Source: a virus
IMG/VR virus record: IMGVR_UViG_3300005471_000057
Coordinates: 1 to 20,475 of that record
Strand: one strand, 5' to 3'
Length of the DNA stretch: 20,475 nt
The notes under the pieces were generated by a model. It worked only from the letters and a program-made list of their open reading frames with translations. It ran no database searches and was not told the origin of the DNA. Position numbers and translations under genes: made by a program. Below, one piece after another: positions 5,864-13,156 of the stretch (positions are counted from its first letter, which is position 1; every line of letters begins with the position of its first letter).

Positions 5864-7272
5864 TGGGGTGGATCACCGGACGGAAGACGATCGGGCTGCA
5901 GGTCCCCTCCGGCGACCAGAACGTCATCCAGATCCCCCCATTCGGTGGTGGCAAGCCGAATCTGGACGGTGCGCTCTATCCCGATTCGAGCTATGAGACG
6001 TTCGCGCGGAACGGGTATGGCCGCAACGAACTCGTCTACGCGTGCATCACTGAGAAGGCCACCTCGCTGCCCCAGTCGATTCTGCGGGTGTATCCGACAG
6101 GGAAGATGGGCGGGGAACCACTCGAGGACCACCGGCTCCGCCGGCTGATCAGCCAGCCGAACCCGGTCACCAACGAGTTCGAGTTCTTCGAACTCGGCGT
6201 CACCTACCTCGACCTTGCCGGCAACATGCCGATCCTGATCCAGCGGGCACGGGATGGGTTGCCGGCGGAGTTGTGGCCGTTGCGCCCTGACTTGTTGCGG
6301 GTGTTTCCGACGAACAATCCGCGGATCTGGGACTACGGCTACTCGCTGGACCCCTCCGCGGGGGTGCGGGGGTCGCTGATGGATGTGGTCCCGATCCCAC
6401 GTGGGGATCTGATCCACATCAAGTACCCGAATCCGTTGGATCAGTATTTCGGGCAGCCGCCCTTGCGTCCCGCCGCGACGGCGACGTCGCTGGACAATTC
6501 CGCGTCGGATTTCGTGGAGACGCTGCTCCGCAACCATGCCGTGCCGGGGATCGTCATCACGACCGCGGAGGCGACCAACGACGAGGTCACCAAGAAACTG
6601 AAGGCGAAATGGAAGCAGGCGTTCGGCGGGGCCCGCCGCGGTGAGCCGGCGTTCCTCCAGCAGGGCATGGCCGTGGAGATGCTCGGCCTCAACCTCCGCG
6701 ACCTTGAGTTCCCCGACCTGCGGGCGACGACGGAGAGCCACATCTGCATGGTGCTTGGGGTTCCCCCGATCCTGATCGGCGCGAAGGTCGGCTTGGACCG
6801 CTCCACGTTCACGAACTACCGGGAAGCCCGTGCGTCGTTTTGGGAGGAGACGGTGATCCCGCTCCAGAGGCGGTTCCTCGAGCCGGTGAAGACTAGGCTG
6901 TTGCCGGAGTTCTCGGGGGTTGGGCGGTCGCGGGTTGAGGTGCGATGGGACAACTCCGAGGTGCTGGCCCTGCAGGAGTCGGTGCAGGCCAAATGGGAGC
7001 GGGCCACCAACGCGCTCGCGCGTGGCGGGATCACGTTGAACGACTTCCGCCGCACGGTCGAGCTCGACCCGGTTGCCGGGGGTGACGTGTTCCTGATCCC
7101 CGCAGGGGTGACCGCGAGCCCTGCCGACCAGATCGGCGCACCACCAGCAGCGCCACCGGCCCCGGACCAGCAGCAGCAGCCACCGCAGTTGCAGGCAGCC
7201 AGCTACGCCGACCGGTTCCTGGCGGAGCTTCTGGCGACGAACGGAGATCGGCGTGCCCTGGAACCCCGCTAG
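5863..7272 (+). CDS. HK97-family portal protein
   Basis: 469 residues from ATG 5863 (GTG 5860 is an in-frame alternative). Typical features: NELVYACITEKATSLPQSILRVY near residues 52-74, ISQPNPVTNEFEFFE, the PIPRGDLIHIKYPNPLDQYFGQPPL segment, ESHICMVLGVPPILIGAKVGLDRSTFTNYREA, and WEETVIPLQRRFLEP. The protein forms the dodecameric ring at the capsid vertex through which DNA passes. The C-terminus is Pro/Gln-rich, then YADRFLAELLATNGDRRALEPR. The last codons seem altered by insertion of the minus-strand HNH gene: before insertion the frame would read ...RALEARP, stop. Confidence 0.95.
   Translation: MGWITGRKTIGLQVPSGDQNVIQIPPFGGGKPNLDGALYPDSSYETFARNGYGRNELVYACITEKATSLPQSILRVYPTGKMGGEPLEDHRLRRLISQPNPVTNEFEFFELGVTYLDLAGNMPILIQRARDGLPAELWPLRPDLLRVFPTNNPRIWDYGYSLDPSAGVRGSLMDVVPIPRGDLIHIKYPNPLDQYFGQPPLRPAATATSLDNSASDFVETLLRNHAVPGIVITTAEATNDEVTKKLKAKWKQAFGGARRGEPAFLQQGMAVEMLGLNLRDLEFPDLRATTESHICMVLGVPPILIGAKVGLDRSTFTNYREARASFWEETVIPLQRRFLEPVKTRLLPEFSGVGRSRVEVRWDNSEVLALQESVQAKWERATNALARGGITLNDFRRTVELDPVAGGDVFLIPAGVTASPADQIGAPPAAPPAPDQQQQPPQLQAASYADRFLAELLATNGDRRALEPR
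7256..7263 (+). repeat. 8-bp direct repeat CCCTGGAA, left copy (insertion junction)
   Basis: Matches 7783-7790. The two copies flank the minus-strand HNH gene and mark the probable insertion point. Confidence 0.65.
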
Positions 7273-7283
7273 ATGTGGTTCCA
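7259..7283. terminator. inverted repeat at convergent gene ends
   Basis: TGGAACC (7259-7265) and GGTTCCA (7277-7283) form 7-bp arms around an 11-base loop that contains the overlapping stop codons of portal (+) and HNH (-). It could be a weak bidirectional terminator; there is no T-run. Confidence 0.3.
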
Positions 7284-7745
7284 GCGTTGGCCATGCACGA
7301 TGCGGCTGATCTGCGATGGATCGACGCCGAAGCGGCGGGCGATGTCCGCCCGAGAGAGACCGTCGGTCGTAAGTGCCCGGATGCGCTGGATGTCATCGGC
7401 GGTGAGTTTGGCGAACCGGTGTGCTTCGCCTTTGCCGTGGATGGAGCCGGCCATCCGACCCTTGGCCACCGCGTCCTGGATGTTGTCAGAACCAGACCCG
7501 ACCCACAGATGATCCGGGCGAACACACAGCGGTGTATCGCACCTGTGGAGAACCATCTCGCCGGGGCGGAGCGGACGGTTCGCGCGTTCCCACGCATAGC
7601 GGTGCGCGCTGATCCATTGGGACTTGCCATCGGCAAAACCGACGTAGAAGCGGCCATAGCCGCTGAGGCCGCGACTGCTGAGCCAGAGCCAGCATTCGCC
7701 GCTGCGGTCGACCTGCTCATCGAAACTGCGTCGTCGGCGGGGCAT
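7269..7745 (-). CDS. free-standing HNH homing endonuclease with C-terminal helix-turn-helix
   Basis: 158 residues, opposite in direction to all neighbouring genes. Residues 18-97 match the HNH_3-type layout: CWLW, GYGRF, SAHRYAWE (H48), a VLHRCD core (H67, C69, D70), PLCVRPDHLWVG (C74, H79) and SDNIQDAVAKGR (N88). Residues 113-152 (LTADDIQRIRAL, then SRADIARRFGVDPSQISRIV) form a helix-turn-helix that would position the nuclease on DNA. Free-standing homing nucleases of this type spread by cutting alleles that lack them. The start ATG has only a poorly spaced AAGG in front. Its stop overlaps the portal stop through CTAG. Confidence 0.9.
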   Translation of the reverse strand: MPRRRRSFDEQVDRSGECWLWLSSRGLSGYGRFYVGFADGKSQWISAHRYAWERANRPLRPGEMVLHRCDTPLCVRPDHLWVGSGSDNIQDAVAKGRMAGSIHGKGEAHRFAKLTADDIQRIRALTTDGLSRADIARRFGVDPSQISRIVHGQRWNHI

Positions 7746-7770
7746 GCCTTGAGATTACCACTAATAGGCG

Positions 7771-8877
7771 GTGGTCCGTATCCCCTGGAAGCTCGTCCAT
7801 AACCATCCGGCGTGCCGCTCGGGTGAGTGGGCGGTCGTCAACCAGCAGGCCGAAGCCGAAGGCCGCCATTCGATCGAGGGATGCCACGGCACCCGTGCCG
7901 AGGCGCTCGCGCAGCAGCGCGCCCTGTACGCCAACGAGCCGCAAGCCTCAAGCCATGAGGGGCAGATGATGGAGCGCAAGACGCTGGTCGCGCCAGTCGA
8001 GTGGAAGACCGTCAGCGGCGACCCGGGTGCCCTGGAGGGCTACCTGTCGGTGTTCGGCAACATCGACGAGGGCGGCGATGTCGTGTTGCCCGGTGCGTTC
8101 AAGAAAACGCTGGCGCACTGGCAGCAGTCCGGCCGGAAAATCCCGCTGCTGGTCGACCACAAGCTCAGCACGGACGGGGTCGTCGGCTCGATCGATCACG
8201 CCCGCGAGGACCAGGTCGGCGTCAAGGTCCGCGCCAGCTTCTCGTCCATTACCAAGGCCCAGGACATCCGCACCCTCATGCTCGAGGGGCACCTGGGCGG
8301 CATGTCGTTCACCTACGAGCCGCGCCGCTCCCGCCCCGGGATGAAGGACGGCCAGAAAGTCCGCTACCTCGAGGAGGTCCGCCTGTTCGAGGGGACCATC
8401 ACGCCGTTCCCGATGAACACCTTGGCGATGGCCAGCGCGAAAGCCGCCGTCGCCGCGCTGGAGCATGAGAGCGCCGACCAGGACGCCGCAGCGGCCCAGG
8501 CCGTCAGCGGTGCCGGGGCCATGCGCCTGGATTTCGAGGCGTTCACCACGGCGATGGGCAACGCGCTGGCCATTGAGTTCGCACCAGCCCGCAAGGCGGC
8601 CGTCGAAATGCTCGTCGCCGCCTACACCACCCAACCCGACGCAGCCGGACCCGCCACCGCCCAGCCGGACGGGTCCACTGCACTCGACGCCGCCCCGACC
8701 GAAGCCAGCAGCCCGCCTGCCAGCCCCGCACCGGGATCGTCGGTTCCGTTCTCCCAGCTCACCCCCCGCGAGCACGTCCAACACGTGCTGGAACGGGTCG
8801 AGCAGGCGGACGGTTCCCCAGCAAGCCTCGACGAGCTCGAGGCGAGAATCCGACGATCCCTAGAGGGGGCATCGTGA
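7771..8877 (+). CDS. HK97-family prohead protease with N-terminal fusion domain
   Basis: 368 residues from GTG 7771. Residues 5-56 (PWKLVHNHPACRSGEW ... GCHGTRAEALAQQRALYANE) are a short domain often fused ahead of phage proteases. Residues 70-220 are the S78-type protease: GYLSVFGNIDEGGDVVLPGAF, LLVDHK with catalytic H130, GGMSFTYE with catalytic S179, and EEVRLFEGTITPFPMN. The enzyme cleaves scaffold and capsid delta domains during head maturation. The C-terminal 130 residues are Ala/Pro-rich and end in a helical segment that may act as scaffold. The GTG appears to be supplied by the inserted HNH element: the older start was probably GTG 7253 (CGGAG six bases upstream), reading VPWKLV. Confidence 0.9.
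   Translation: MVRIPWKLVHNHPACRSGEWAVVNQQAEAEGRHSIEGCHGTRAEALAQQRALYANEPQASSHEGQMMERKTLVAPVEWKTVSGDPGALEGYLSVFGNIDEGGDVVLPGAFKKTLAHWQQSGRKIPLLVDHKLSTDGVVGSIDHAREDQVGVKVRASFSSITKAQDIRTLMLEGHLGGMSFTYEPRRSRPGMKDGQKVRYLEEVRLFEGTITPFPMNTLAMASAKAAVAALEHESADQDAAAAQAVSGAGAMRLDFEAFTTAMGNALAIEFAPARKAAVEMLVAAYTTQPDAAGPATAQPDGSTALDAAPTEASSPPASPAPGSSVPFSQLTPREHVQHVLERVEQADGSPASLDELEARIRRSLEGAS
7783..7790 (+). repeat. 8-bp direct repeat CCCTGGAA, right copy (insertion junction)
   Basis: Second copy of the sequence at 7256-7263. Joining the left flank, one copy and the right flank recreates continuous portal and protease coding sequence. Confidence 0.65.
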
Positions 8878-10136
8878 CCGACACACTCCGCAAGCGTTAC
8901 ACCGAACATGCGCTCGCGCTGATCCACAAGGCCCGCGAGATCAACGACCGGCACGCCGACGACCCGACCGCGCTGACCGTCGAGGAGCGCCGCCAGCGCA
9001 AGGAACTTCTCCAGGAGGCGCAGCGGTTCCAGGACCTCGCCGAGGACCAGGCCAAGCAGGACGCGCTGGAGGCGTGGGCGGAAGCCCCCGACGCCACCCA
9101 GCCTGTCCTGGCCGCCCAAGCCAACAAGGCGAACGGGCACGCCACCGCCGTCGGCGGGGAAGCGTTCTCTGAGGCCAGCAAGCGGCTGGCGACCCAGCGG
9201 TTCGCGAAGGCGCTCCGCGGCGGCGTCGGCGCGCTCACGCTGGAGGAGAAGGCCGCGATCGTGGAGAACGCGACCGGCCAGATCATCGTCCCCCACGATC
9301 TGGCCGGCCCGATCTTCCTCACCCTCCCCCGGCTGGGCGTCCTGCGCAACCTCGCGCTGATCCGGCCGACCACCTCGAACCTCGTCGACGTCCGCGCGCT
9401 CACGCAGGCGACCGCCGGATGGGGGCAGCTTGAGCTCGGCGCGACCCCCCCGACCGACGCGGCGCTCGCGGCGACCGGCCCGAACACCATCACCGTCCAG
9501 GACCTCGTCGCGCGGGTCCAGATCGGCGTCGACGAGCTGATGGACACCGACGCGAACCTCGTGTCGCTGGTGCAGGAGATCGTCGGGCAGCAGTTCGCCC
9601 AGATGGAGGATGACGCGTTCGCATTCGGGAACGGCACCTCCAAGCCGTTCGGGGTCGCCACCAGGGCGACGGTGGGTGGGGCGATCCCCGCCGCGCAGGG
9701 TGTCACCGCGGCCGCATCGGCGGTCAACCCTGACCAGCTCAAGAGCATGCAATACCTGATCCTCTCGCGGTTCGCCAACAACGGCGTCTACCTCGCCTCC
9801 GACGACGCGACCCAGGCGATCGCGCTGCTCAAGGACTCCACCAGCAACTACCTGTGGCAGCCCTCGAACCAGGCCGGCCAGCCGGACATGCTGTTCGGCA
9901 AGCCGTTCTACCGCCTGTCCGGCCTCCCATCGATGGCGGCAACGACCACGTTCGTCGACCCGGCGATCCTGTTCGCCGACCTGCAGTCCGGCTACATGAT
10001 CGCGGACCGGCAGCGGATCACCGTCCAACGTCTCGACGAGGTCTACGCCGACCAGGGCCTGGTCGGGTTCATCTTCCGCCAAAGGGTTGGGGGGGACGTT
10101 ATTAGGCCGGCAGCCTTCGCGAAATACCTATTGTAG
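8874..10136 (+). CDS. HK97-fold major capsid protein
   Basis: 420 residues from GTG 8874, overlapping the protease stop (GTGA), with AGAGGGGG upstream. Residues 1-75 are charged and helical (RKRYTEHALALIHKAREIN, VEERRQRKELLQEAQRFQDLAEDQ), the expected delta domain that is removed by the protease. The mature part shows the HK97 pattern: TGQIIVPHDLAGPIF, the E-loop/P-domain stretch LVDVRALTQATAGWGQLELGATPP, VGVDELMD-like QIGVDELMDTD, EDDAFAFGNGTSKPFG, and a C-terminal A-domain ending RITVQRLDEVYADQGLVGFIFRQRVGGDV. It builds the icosahedral shell. Confidence 0.95.
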   Translation: MTDTLRKRYTEHALALIHKAREINDRHADDPTALTVEERRQRKELLQEAQRFQDLAEDQAKQDALEAWAEAPDATQPVLAAQANKANGHATAVGGEAFSEASKRLATQRFAKALRGGVGALTLEEKAAIVENATGQIIVPHDLAGPIFLTLPRLGVLRNLALIRPTTSNLVDVRALTQATAGWGQLELGATPPTDAALAATGPNTITVQDLVARVQIGVDELMDTDANLVSLVQEIVGQQFAQMEDDAFAFGNGTSKPFGVATRATVGGAIPAAQGVTAAASAVNPDQLKSMQYLILSRFANNGVYLASDDATQAIALLKDSTSNYLWQPSNQAGQPDMLFGKPFYRLSGLPSMAATTTFVDPAILFADLQSGYMIADRQRITVQRLDEVYADQGLVGFIFRQRVGGDVIRPAAFAKYLL

Positions 10137-10173
10137 ACATAGGGGACACGCAGCACGTCGACAGGAGGCAGCC

Positions 10174-10380
10174 ATGGCCAAGCAGAGCGCGGGCCGCCCG
10201 GTTCCGCCACTCCCGCCGGGGGTGCGCAACTCCAGGGGCAACCCGGACGGCAACCCATCCCGCGCGGCGCCGCGTCCCGCGCCGACGGTGGACGGCAAGC
10301 CGGTCAGCCCGGCGGTCGCCCGGACCCGTGCTGGCGGCGCTGCCGCGCAGGGTCACGGCAACTCGGGGGGTGGCAAGTGA
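10174..10380 (+). CDS. small basic Pro/Gly-rich hypothetical protein (68 aa)
   Basis: ATG 10174 is fixed by AGGAGG at 10163-10168, five bases upstream. The product (MAKQSAGRPVPPLPPGVRNS at its start) is basic, Pro/Gly/Ala-rich and probably disordered. It comes straight after the capsid gene, where actinophages often encode small capsid-associated or unknown proteins. No function can be assigned from sequence. The stop overlaps the next gene's GTG. Confidence 0.7.
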   Translation: MAKQSAGRPVPPLPPGVRNSRGNPDGNPSRAAPRPAPTVDGKPVSPAVARTRAGGAAAQGHGNSGGGK

Positions 10381-10616
10381 AGATCGTCATCCATGGCCCA
10401 CTGGCCGGGTACGGTCCCGACGGGACCATTCACTCGTGGGCACCGGACACCGAGGTGGAGGTGGACGACAAGGACGCCAAGGCGGTCGCCTGGGCGAGGG
10501 GCTGGGGCGAGGGGCCTCACGCGACCCTTGTCGAGGATGTCGCCAAGCCCAAGGAGCCGGAGAAGGCGGCCAAGCCAACGGCCAGCACGTCTAGTCGTGG
10601 CCGTACGGATACCTGA
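10377..10616 (+). CDS. small hypothetical head-module protein (79 aa)
   Basis: GTG 10377 (GTGA overlap with the previous stop; GGGGGG/GGTGG region upstream). It starts MKIVIHGPLAGYGPDGTIHS, continues EVEVDDKDAKAVAWARGWGEG, and ends in a Lys/Pro/Ala-rich tail. Short proteins with a beta N-terminus and a 'VEVDDxxAxxLV' middle are common just after actinophage capsid genes and are usually left unnamed. A structural accessory role is inferred from position only. Confidence 0.65.
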   Translation: MKIVIHGPLAGYGPDGTIHSWAPDTEVEVDDKDAKAVAWARGWGEGPHATLVEDVAKPKEPEKAAKPTASTSSRGRTDT

Positions 10617-10634
10617 CAGCCAAGTCAACGAGGT

Positions 10635-10670
10635 TGGGAGCCCCCGTCCCCTCCGGTGCGGGGGCTCCCA
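10635..10670 (+). terminator. 12-bp stem hairpin after the head genes
   Basis: TGGGAGCCCCCG (10635-10646) pairs perfectly with CGGGGGCTCCCA (10659-10670) across a 12-base loop. It is very GC-rich with no T-run after it, so it is either a terminator of the kind used in high-GC genomes or a barrier/processing hairpin in a longer mRNA. It ends only 9 bases before a very strong ribosome-binding site. Confidence 0.7.
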
Positions 10671-10679
10671 CATAACCGG

Positions 10680-10689
10680 AGGAGGTGAT
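10680..10689 (+). promoter_or_regulatory. near-maximal Shine-Dalgarno sequence AGGAGGTGAT
   Basis: Ten consecutive bases complementary to the 3' end of 16S rRNA, six bases before ATG 10696. It identifies the intended start of the glycosyltransferase gene, although the frame from that ATG stops after 14 codons. Confidence 0.8.
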
Positions 10690-10695
10690 GCCAGG

Positions 10696-10840
10696 ATGAG
10701 GATTCTGTGGCACTCAGTAGCGCCATGGGCTCCTACCTGAAGCTGGGTACGGGCAGCAAACAGGAATCTTCGCCCCACGCATCCGCGGTCTCGGCCACGA
10801 CATCGCCCTGTCCGCCTACTACGGCCATCAGGGCAGCGAG
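10696..10840 (+). pseudogene. displaced N-terminal part of the glycosyltransferase (frameshift at 10738-10744)
   Basis: From ATG 10696 the frame reads MRILWHSVAPWAPT and hits TGA at 10738. From 10745 a second frame reads GYGQQTGIFAPRIRGLGHDI and runs without a break into the large downstream frame. Together they match the usual opening of phage GT4-like glycosyltransferases (MRxLWHSxAPWxPTGYGQQT). The seven bases TGAAGCT at 10738-10744 are the excess. Possible explanations are a real 7-bp insertion, a sequencing error, or a +1 ribosomal shift at ACC-TGA, which would insert only two residues (Glu-Ala). Confidence 0.75.
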
Positions 10841-12640
10841 ATGGTCTGGAATGACATCAAGGTCTACCCGTCCTACTCTGCCCCGTATGGCTCCGACGTG
10901 ATCGTCCCCAACGCGCTGCACCACTTTGACGCGCACAACTCCAGGGGTCTGCATGAGGCGTCCTGCCGCGGGATCATCATCACCCTGGGGGACGTGTGGA
11001 CGTTCGAGTCGCCGTTGTTGGATCAGCTCGCCGTCGGCGCGTGGGTGCCCGTCGACCATCTTGAGGTTCCCGACGTGGTCCGTCGCTGGTTCGAGGTGGT
11101 GGGTGCCGTCCCGATCGCCATGAGCCGATTTGGTGAGGCGGCGCTGCAGCGTGCCGACCTCAACCCGATGTACGTCCCCCACGGCATCGACCTCACGGTG
11201 TTCCGTCCTGGCGACAAGGCGGCCGCCCGCAAGGGCGTGGGTTTGCCGGAGGACGCGTTCGTGGTGGGGATGGTCGCCAACAACGTCGGCCGGGACGGCA
11301 ACCGCAAAGCATTCTCGGAGCAGATCGAGGCGTTCCGGCTGCTCCGCCGCAAGCACTCCGACGCGATGCTGGTCCTGCACTGCGACGTGGACCAGCCCGC
11401 CGGGATGCGCCTCCGCCCGTTCCTCGAGCGGACCCTTCCCAAAGGCAGCTACACCTACACCGACATTTACGCCTACCGCAAGGGCCTCAACCCAGCGGCG
11501 GTTGCAGAGATCCACCGCGCCGCCGACGTCCTCTCCAACTGCTCCTATGGAGAGGGGTTCGGCATCCCCATCATCGAAGCGCAAGCGTGCGGCACCCCGG
11601 TCATCGTCACCGACGCCACCGCGATGCCGGAACTCGTCGGCGCTGGTTGGAAGGTCGGCTACGAGCGGCTCTGGCACGACTCGCAGGGCGCGTGGGCCGC
11701 CAAACCGCTGATCGGTGACATCGTCCAGGCGTACGAGGAAGCCTACGACCACGCGCGGGATGAGGATCTGCGGGCGATGGCGTGGGCGTTCGCGCAGGAC
11801 TATGACGCCGACCGGATCACCCAGGAATACTGGAAGCCGGTCCTGGAACGGTTCGAGGCCGCCCTGGAGCTCCGCCGCCAAGACCTGACCCACCCGCCGG
11901 ACCCGGCGCGGCTACCCGTCCAGATCCGTTCGGCGGATGGCCTGTTGTGGGTGGACCGTGGTGGGAAGGCCGGTGACCAGCTCGGCCCCGACCCCCATGA
12001 GGCCGATCTGTGGCCGATCCTGGAAGGGCTACTCCCCGAGGGTGGCGTGTTCCTGGATGTGGGCGCGCATGTGGGCCACTGGTCGCTGCGGCTCGCCCAT
12101 AAGGCATCGCGGGTGATCGCGGTCGAGGCGAACCCGGTGACCGCGTCCACGCTGCGTCGCAACATCGCCCTCAACGACCTCGGCCACAAGGTCGAGGTCA
12201 TCCAGATGGCCGCCTGGGATGAACCGGCCAGGCTCAGGTTGTTCGACCCCTACAACCAGATCGCCGGCGGTAGCACCAGGGTCCTGCCAGCCGACAACGG
12301 CGACGGGATAGTCGAGGCGGGGCGGCTCGACGAGGCGCTGTTCGATGAGCTGCACATTGACCTGATCAAGCTCGACGTCGAGGGCGCCGACATCCACGCG
12401 ATCGACGGGATGGCCGGCCTCTTCGCCAAGCACGGCCCGGCGCTGTTCATCGAACTGCATGACATCTACGGGTATTACACCCGCGCTGAGCTCGAGGCGT
12501 GTCTGGAACGGGTCGGCTATCAGTGGGAGGTCGCTCATACGATCCCGACCACGTGGATGCCTGATGGGGAAAGCGATGTCGTCCAGCAGGCCGATTACCT
12601 GCTTGCAACCCCTGCCCTGGTCCCAACGAAAGGAACCTGA
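10841..12640 (+). CDS. glycosyltransferase - FkbM methyltransferase fusion
   Basis: 599 residues from ATG 10841; the intended start is probably ATG 10696 (see the displaced N-terminal entry). Residues 1-345 are a GT-B-type glycosyltransferase: VPHGIDLTVFRPGD, VVGMVANNVGRDGNRKAF, and the sugar-nucleotide E-x7-E motif EGFGIPIIE (E238, E246) followed by ACGTPVIVTDATAMPEL. Residues 385-575 are an FkbM-type SAM methyltransferase: FLDVGAHVGHWS (motif I), VIAVEANP, RLDEALFD, IDLIKLDVEGAD and ALFIELHD. The enzyme would transfer a sugar and then O-methylate it. Phage glycosyltransferases near structural genes can modify virion proteins, so capsid or fibre proteins are the likely target. Starting at 10841 would remove the GYG part of the nucleotide-binding domain. 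Confidence 0.85.
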   Translation: MVWNDIKVYPSYSAPYGSDVIVPNALHHFDAHNSRGLHEASCRGIIITLGDVWTFESPLLDQLAVGAWVPVDHLEVPDVVRRWFEVVGAVPIAMSRFGEAALQRADLNPMYVPHGIDLTVFRPGDKAAARKGVGLPEDAFVVGMVANNVGRDGNRKAFSEQIEAFRLLRRKHSDAMLVLHCDVDQPAGMRLRPFLERTLPKGSYTYTDIYAYRKGLNPAAVAEIHRAADVLSNCSYGEGFGIPIIEAQACGTPVIVTDATAMPELVGAGWKVGYERLWHDSQGAWAAKPLIGDIVQAYEEAYDHARDEDLRAMAWAFAQDYDADRITQEYWKPVLERFEAALELRRQDLTHPPDPARLPVQIRSADGLLWVDRGGKAGDQLGPDPHEADLWPILEGLLPEGGVFLDVGAHVGHWSLRLAHKASRVIAVEANPVTASTLRRNIALNDLGHKVEVIQMAAWDEPARLRLFDPYNQIAGGSTRVLPADNGDGIVEAGRLDEALFDELHIDLIKLDVEGADIHAIDGMAGLFAKHGPALFIELHDIYGYYTRAELEACLERVGYQWEVAHTIPTTWMPDGESDVVQQADYLLATPALVPTKGT

Positions 12641-13059
12641 TGCGACGCATTCTCACCACCCTCGGCTTGGCCGCTGCGCTGACCCTCGGGGTCGCCGGCA
12701 CCGCGCTGGCTGGCAGTCCCCACTTCGTTGACGGCACGGTCACCGCGACCCGCACTGGTGACACGTTGACGGTGAGCGGGAAGGAAGCCGGCCTCGGCGA
12801 CGAGACCCAGATCACCGTCGAAGCGTCCGCGACGGCGGCGTGCCTGAACCCGGGTCAGCAGTTCCCCCAGGCTGCCAACAAGGAGACCGTGACCGCCTCC
12901 GCCGTGGTGCCAGTGCAGAACGGCAAGGCGTACTTCTCCCTGGACCTGGTGGCGTCGTTCCAGCCGTCCTGCTCCCCGCCCATGGAGATCGTTTTCGGCA
13001 ACATCGTCGTGACCGACGCCACCAATGGGATCACCATGACCCTGCCCGGCACGTTCTGA
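12640..13059 (+). CDS. Sec-exported small beta-type protein
   Basis: 139 residues from ATG 12640 (GAAAGGA six bases upstream; TGATG overlap). A clear Sec signal peptide occupies 1-24 (MRRILTTLGLAAALTLGVAG, cleavage likely after ALA, before GS). The mature part is Thr/Val-rich (GTVTATRTGDTLTVSGKEAG) and ends TNGITMTLPGTF, with two Cys (C68, C111) that may form a disulfide. It resembles small secreted actinobacterial proteins of unknown function. A phage would export it from the infected or lysogenic cell. Its overlap with the glycosyltransferase gene suggests co-translation. Confidence 0.8.
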   Translation: MRRILTTLGLAAALTLGVAGTALAGSPHFVDGTVTATRTGDTLTVSGKEAGLGDETQITVEASATAACLNPGQQFPQAANKETVTASAVVPVQNGKAYFSLDLVASFQPSCSPPMEIVFGNIVVTDATNGITMTLPGTF

Positions 13060-13062
13060 GGG

Positions 13063-13081
13063 AGGGCCGGGCACCGGCCCT
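13063..13081 (+). terminator. GC hairpin after the secreted-protein gene
   Basis: AGGGCCGG (13063-13070), loop GCA, CCGGCCCT (13074-13081): an 8-bp perfect stem that begins four bases after the stop codon. There is no T-run. It could be a terminator or an mRNA 3'-end stabiliser. Confidence 0.5.
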
Positions 13082-13156
13082 GCTACGAGCGTCCAGACTC
13101 CAAGGCCAGCACCCGGCTGGCCTGCATGCTACCCAACCTGTGGAGGTTCATCCGCT

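Noticed and set aside
5641-6741. Minus-strand open frame of 366 codons opposite the portal
   Set aside because: Same GC-driven artefact; the portal is unmistakable on the plus strand.
8622-10082. Minus-strand open frame of 486 codons opposite the protease end and capsid gene
   Set aside because: High GC third positions open the antisense frame; the plus strand codes a clear capsid protein.
10128-10144. Small inverted repeat CCTAT / ATAGG after the capsid gene
   Set aside because: Only 5-bp arms of weak pairs; easily due to chance.
10707-10901. 64-codon frame starting ahead of the glycosyltransferase
   Set aside because: Out-of-frame reading of the glycosyltransferase start region, with no family resemblance.
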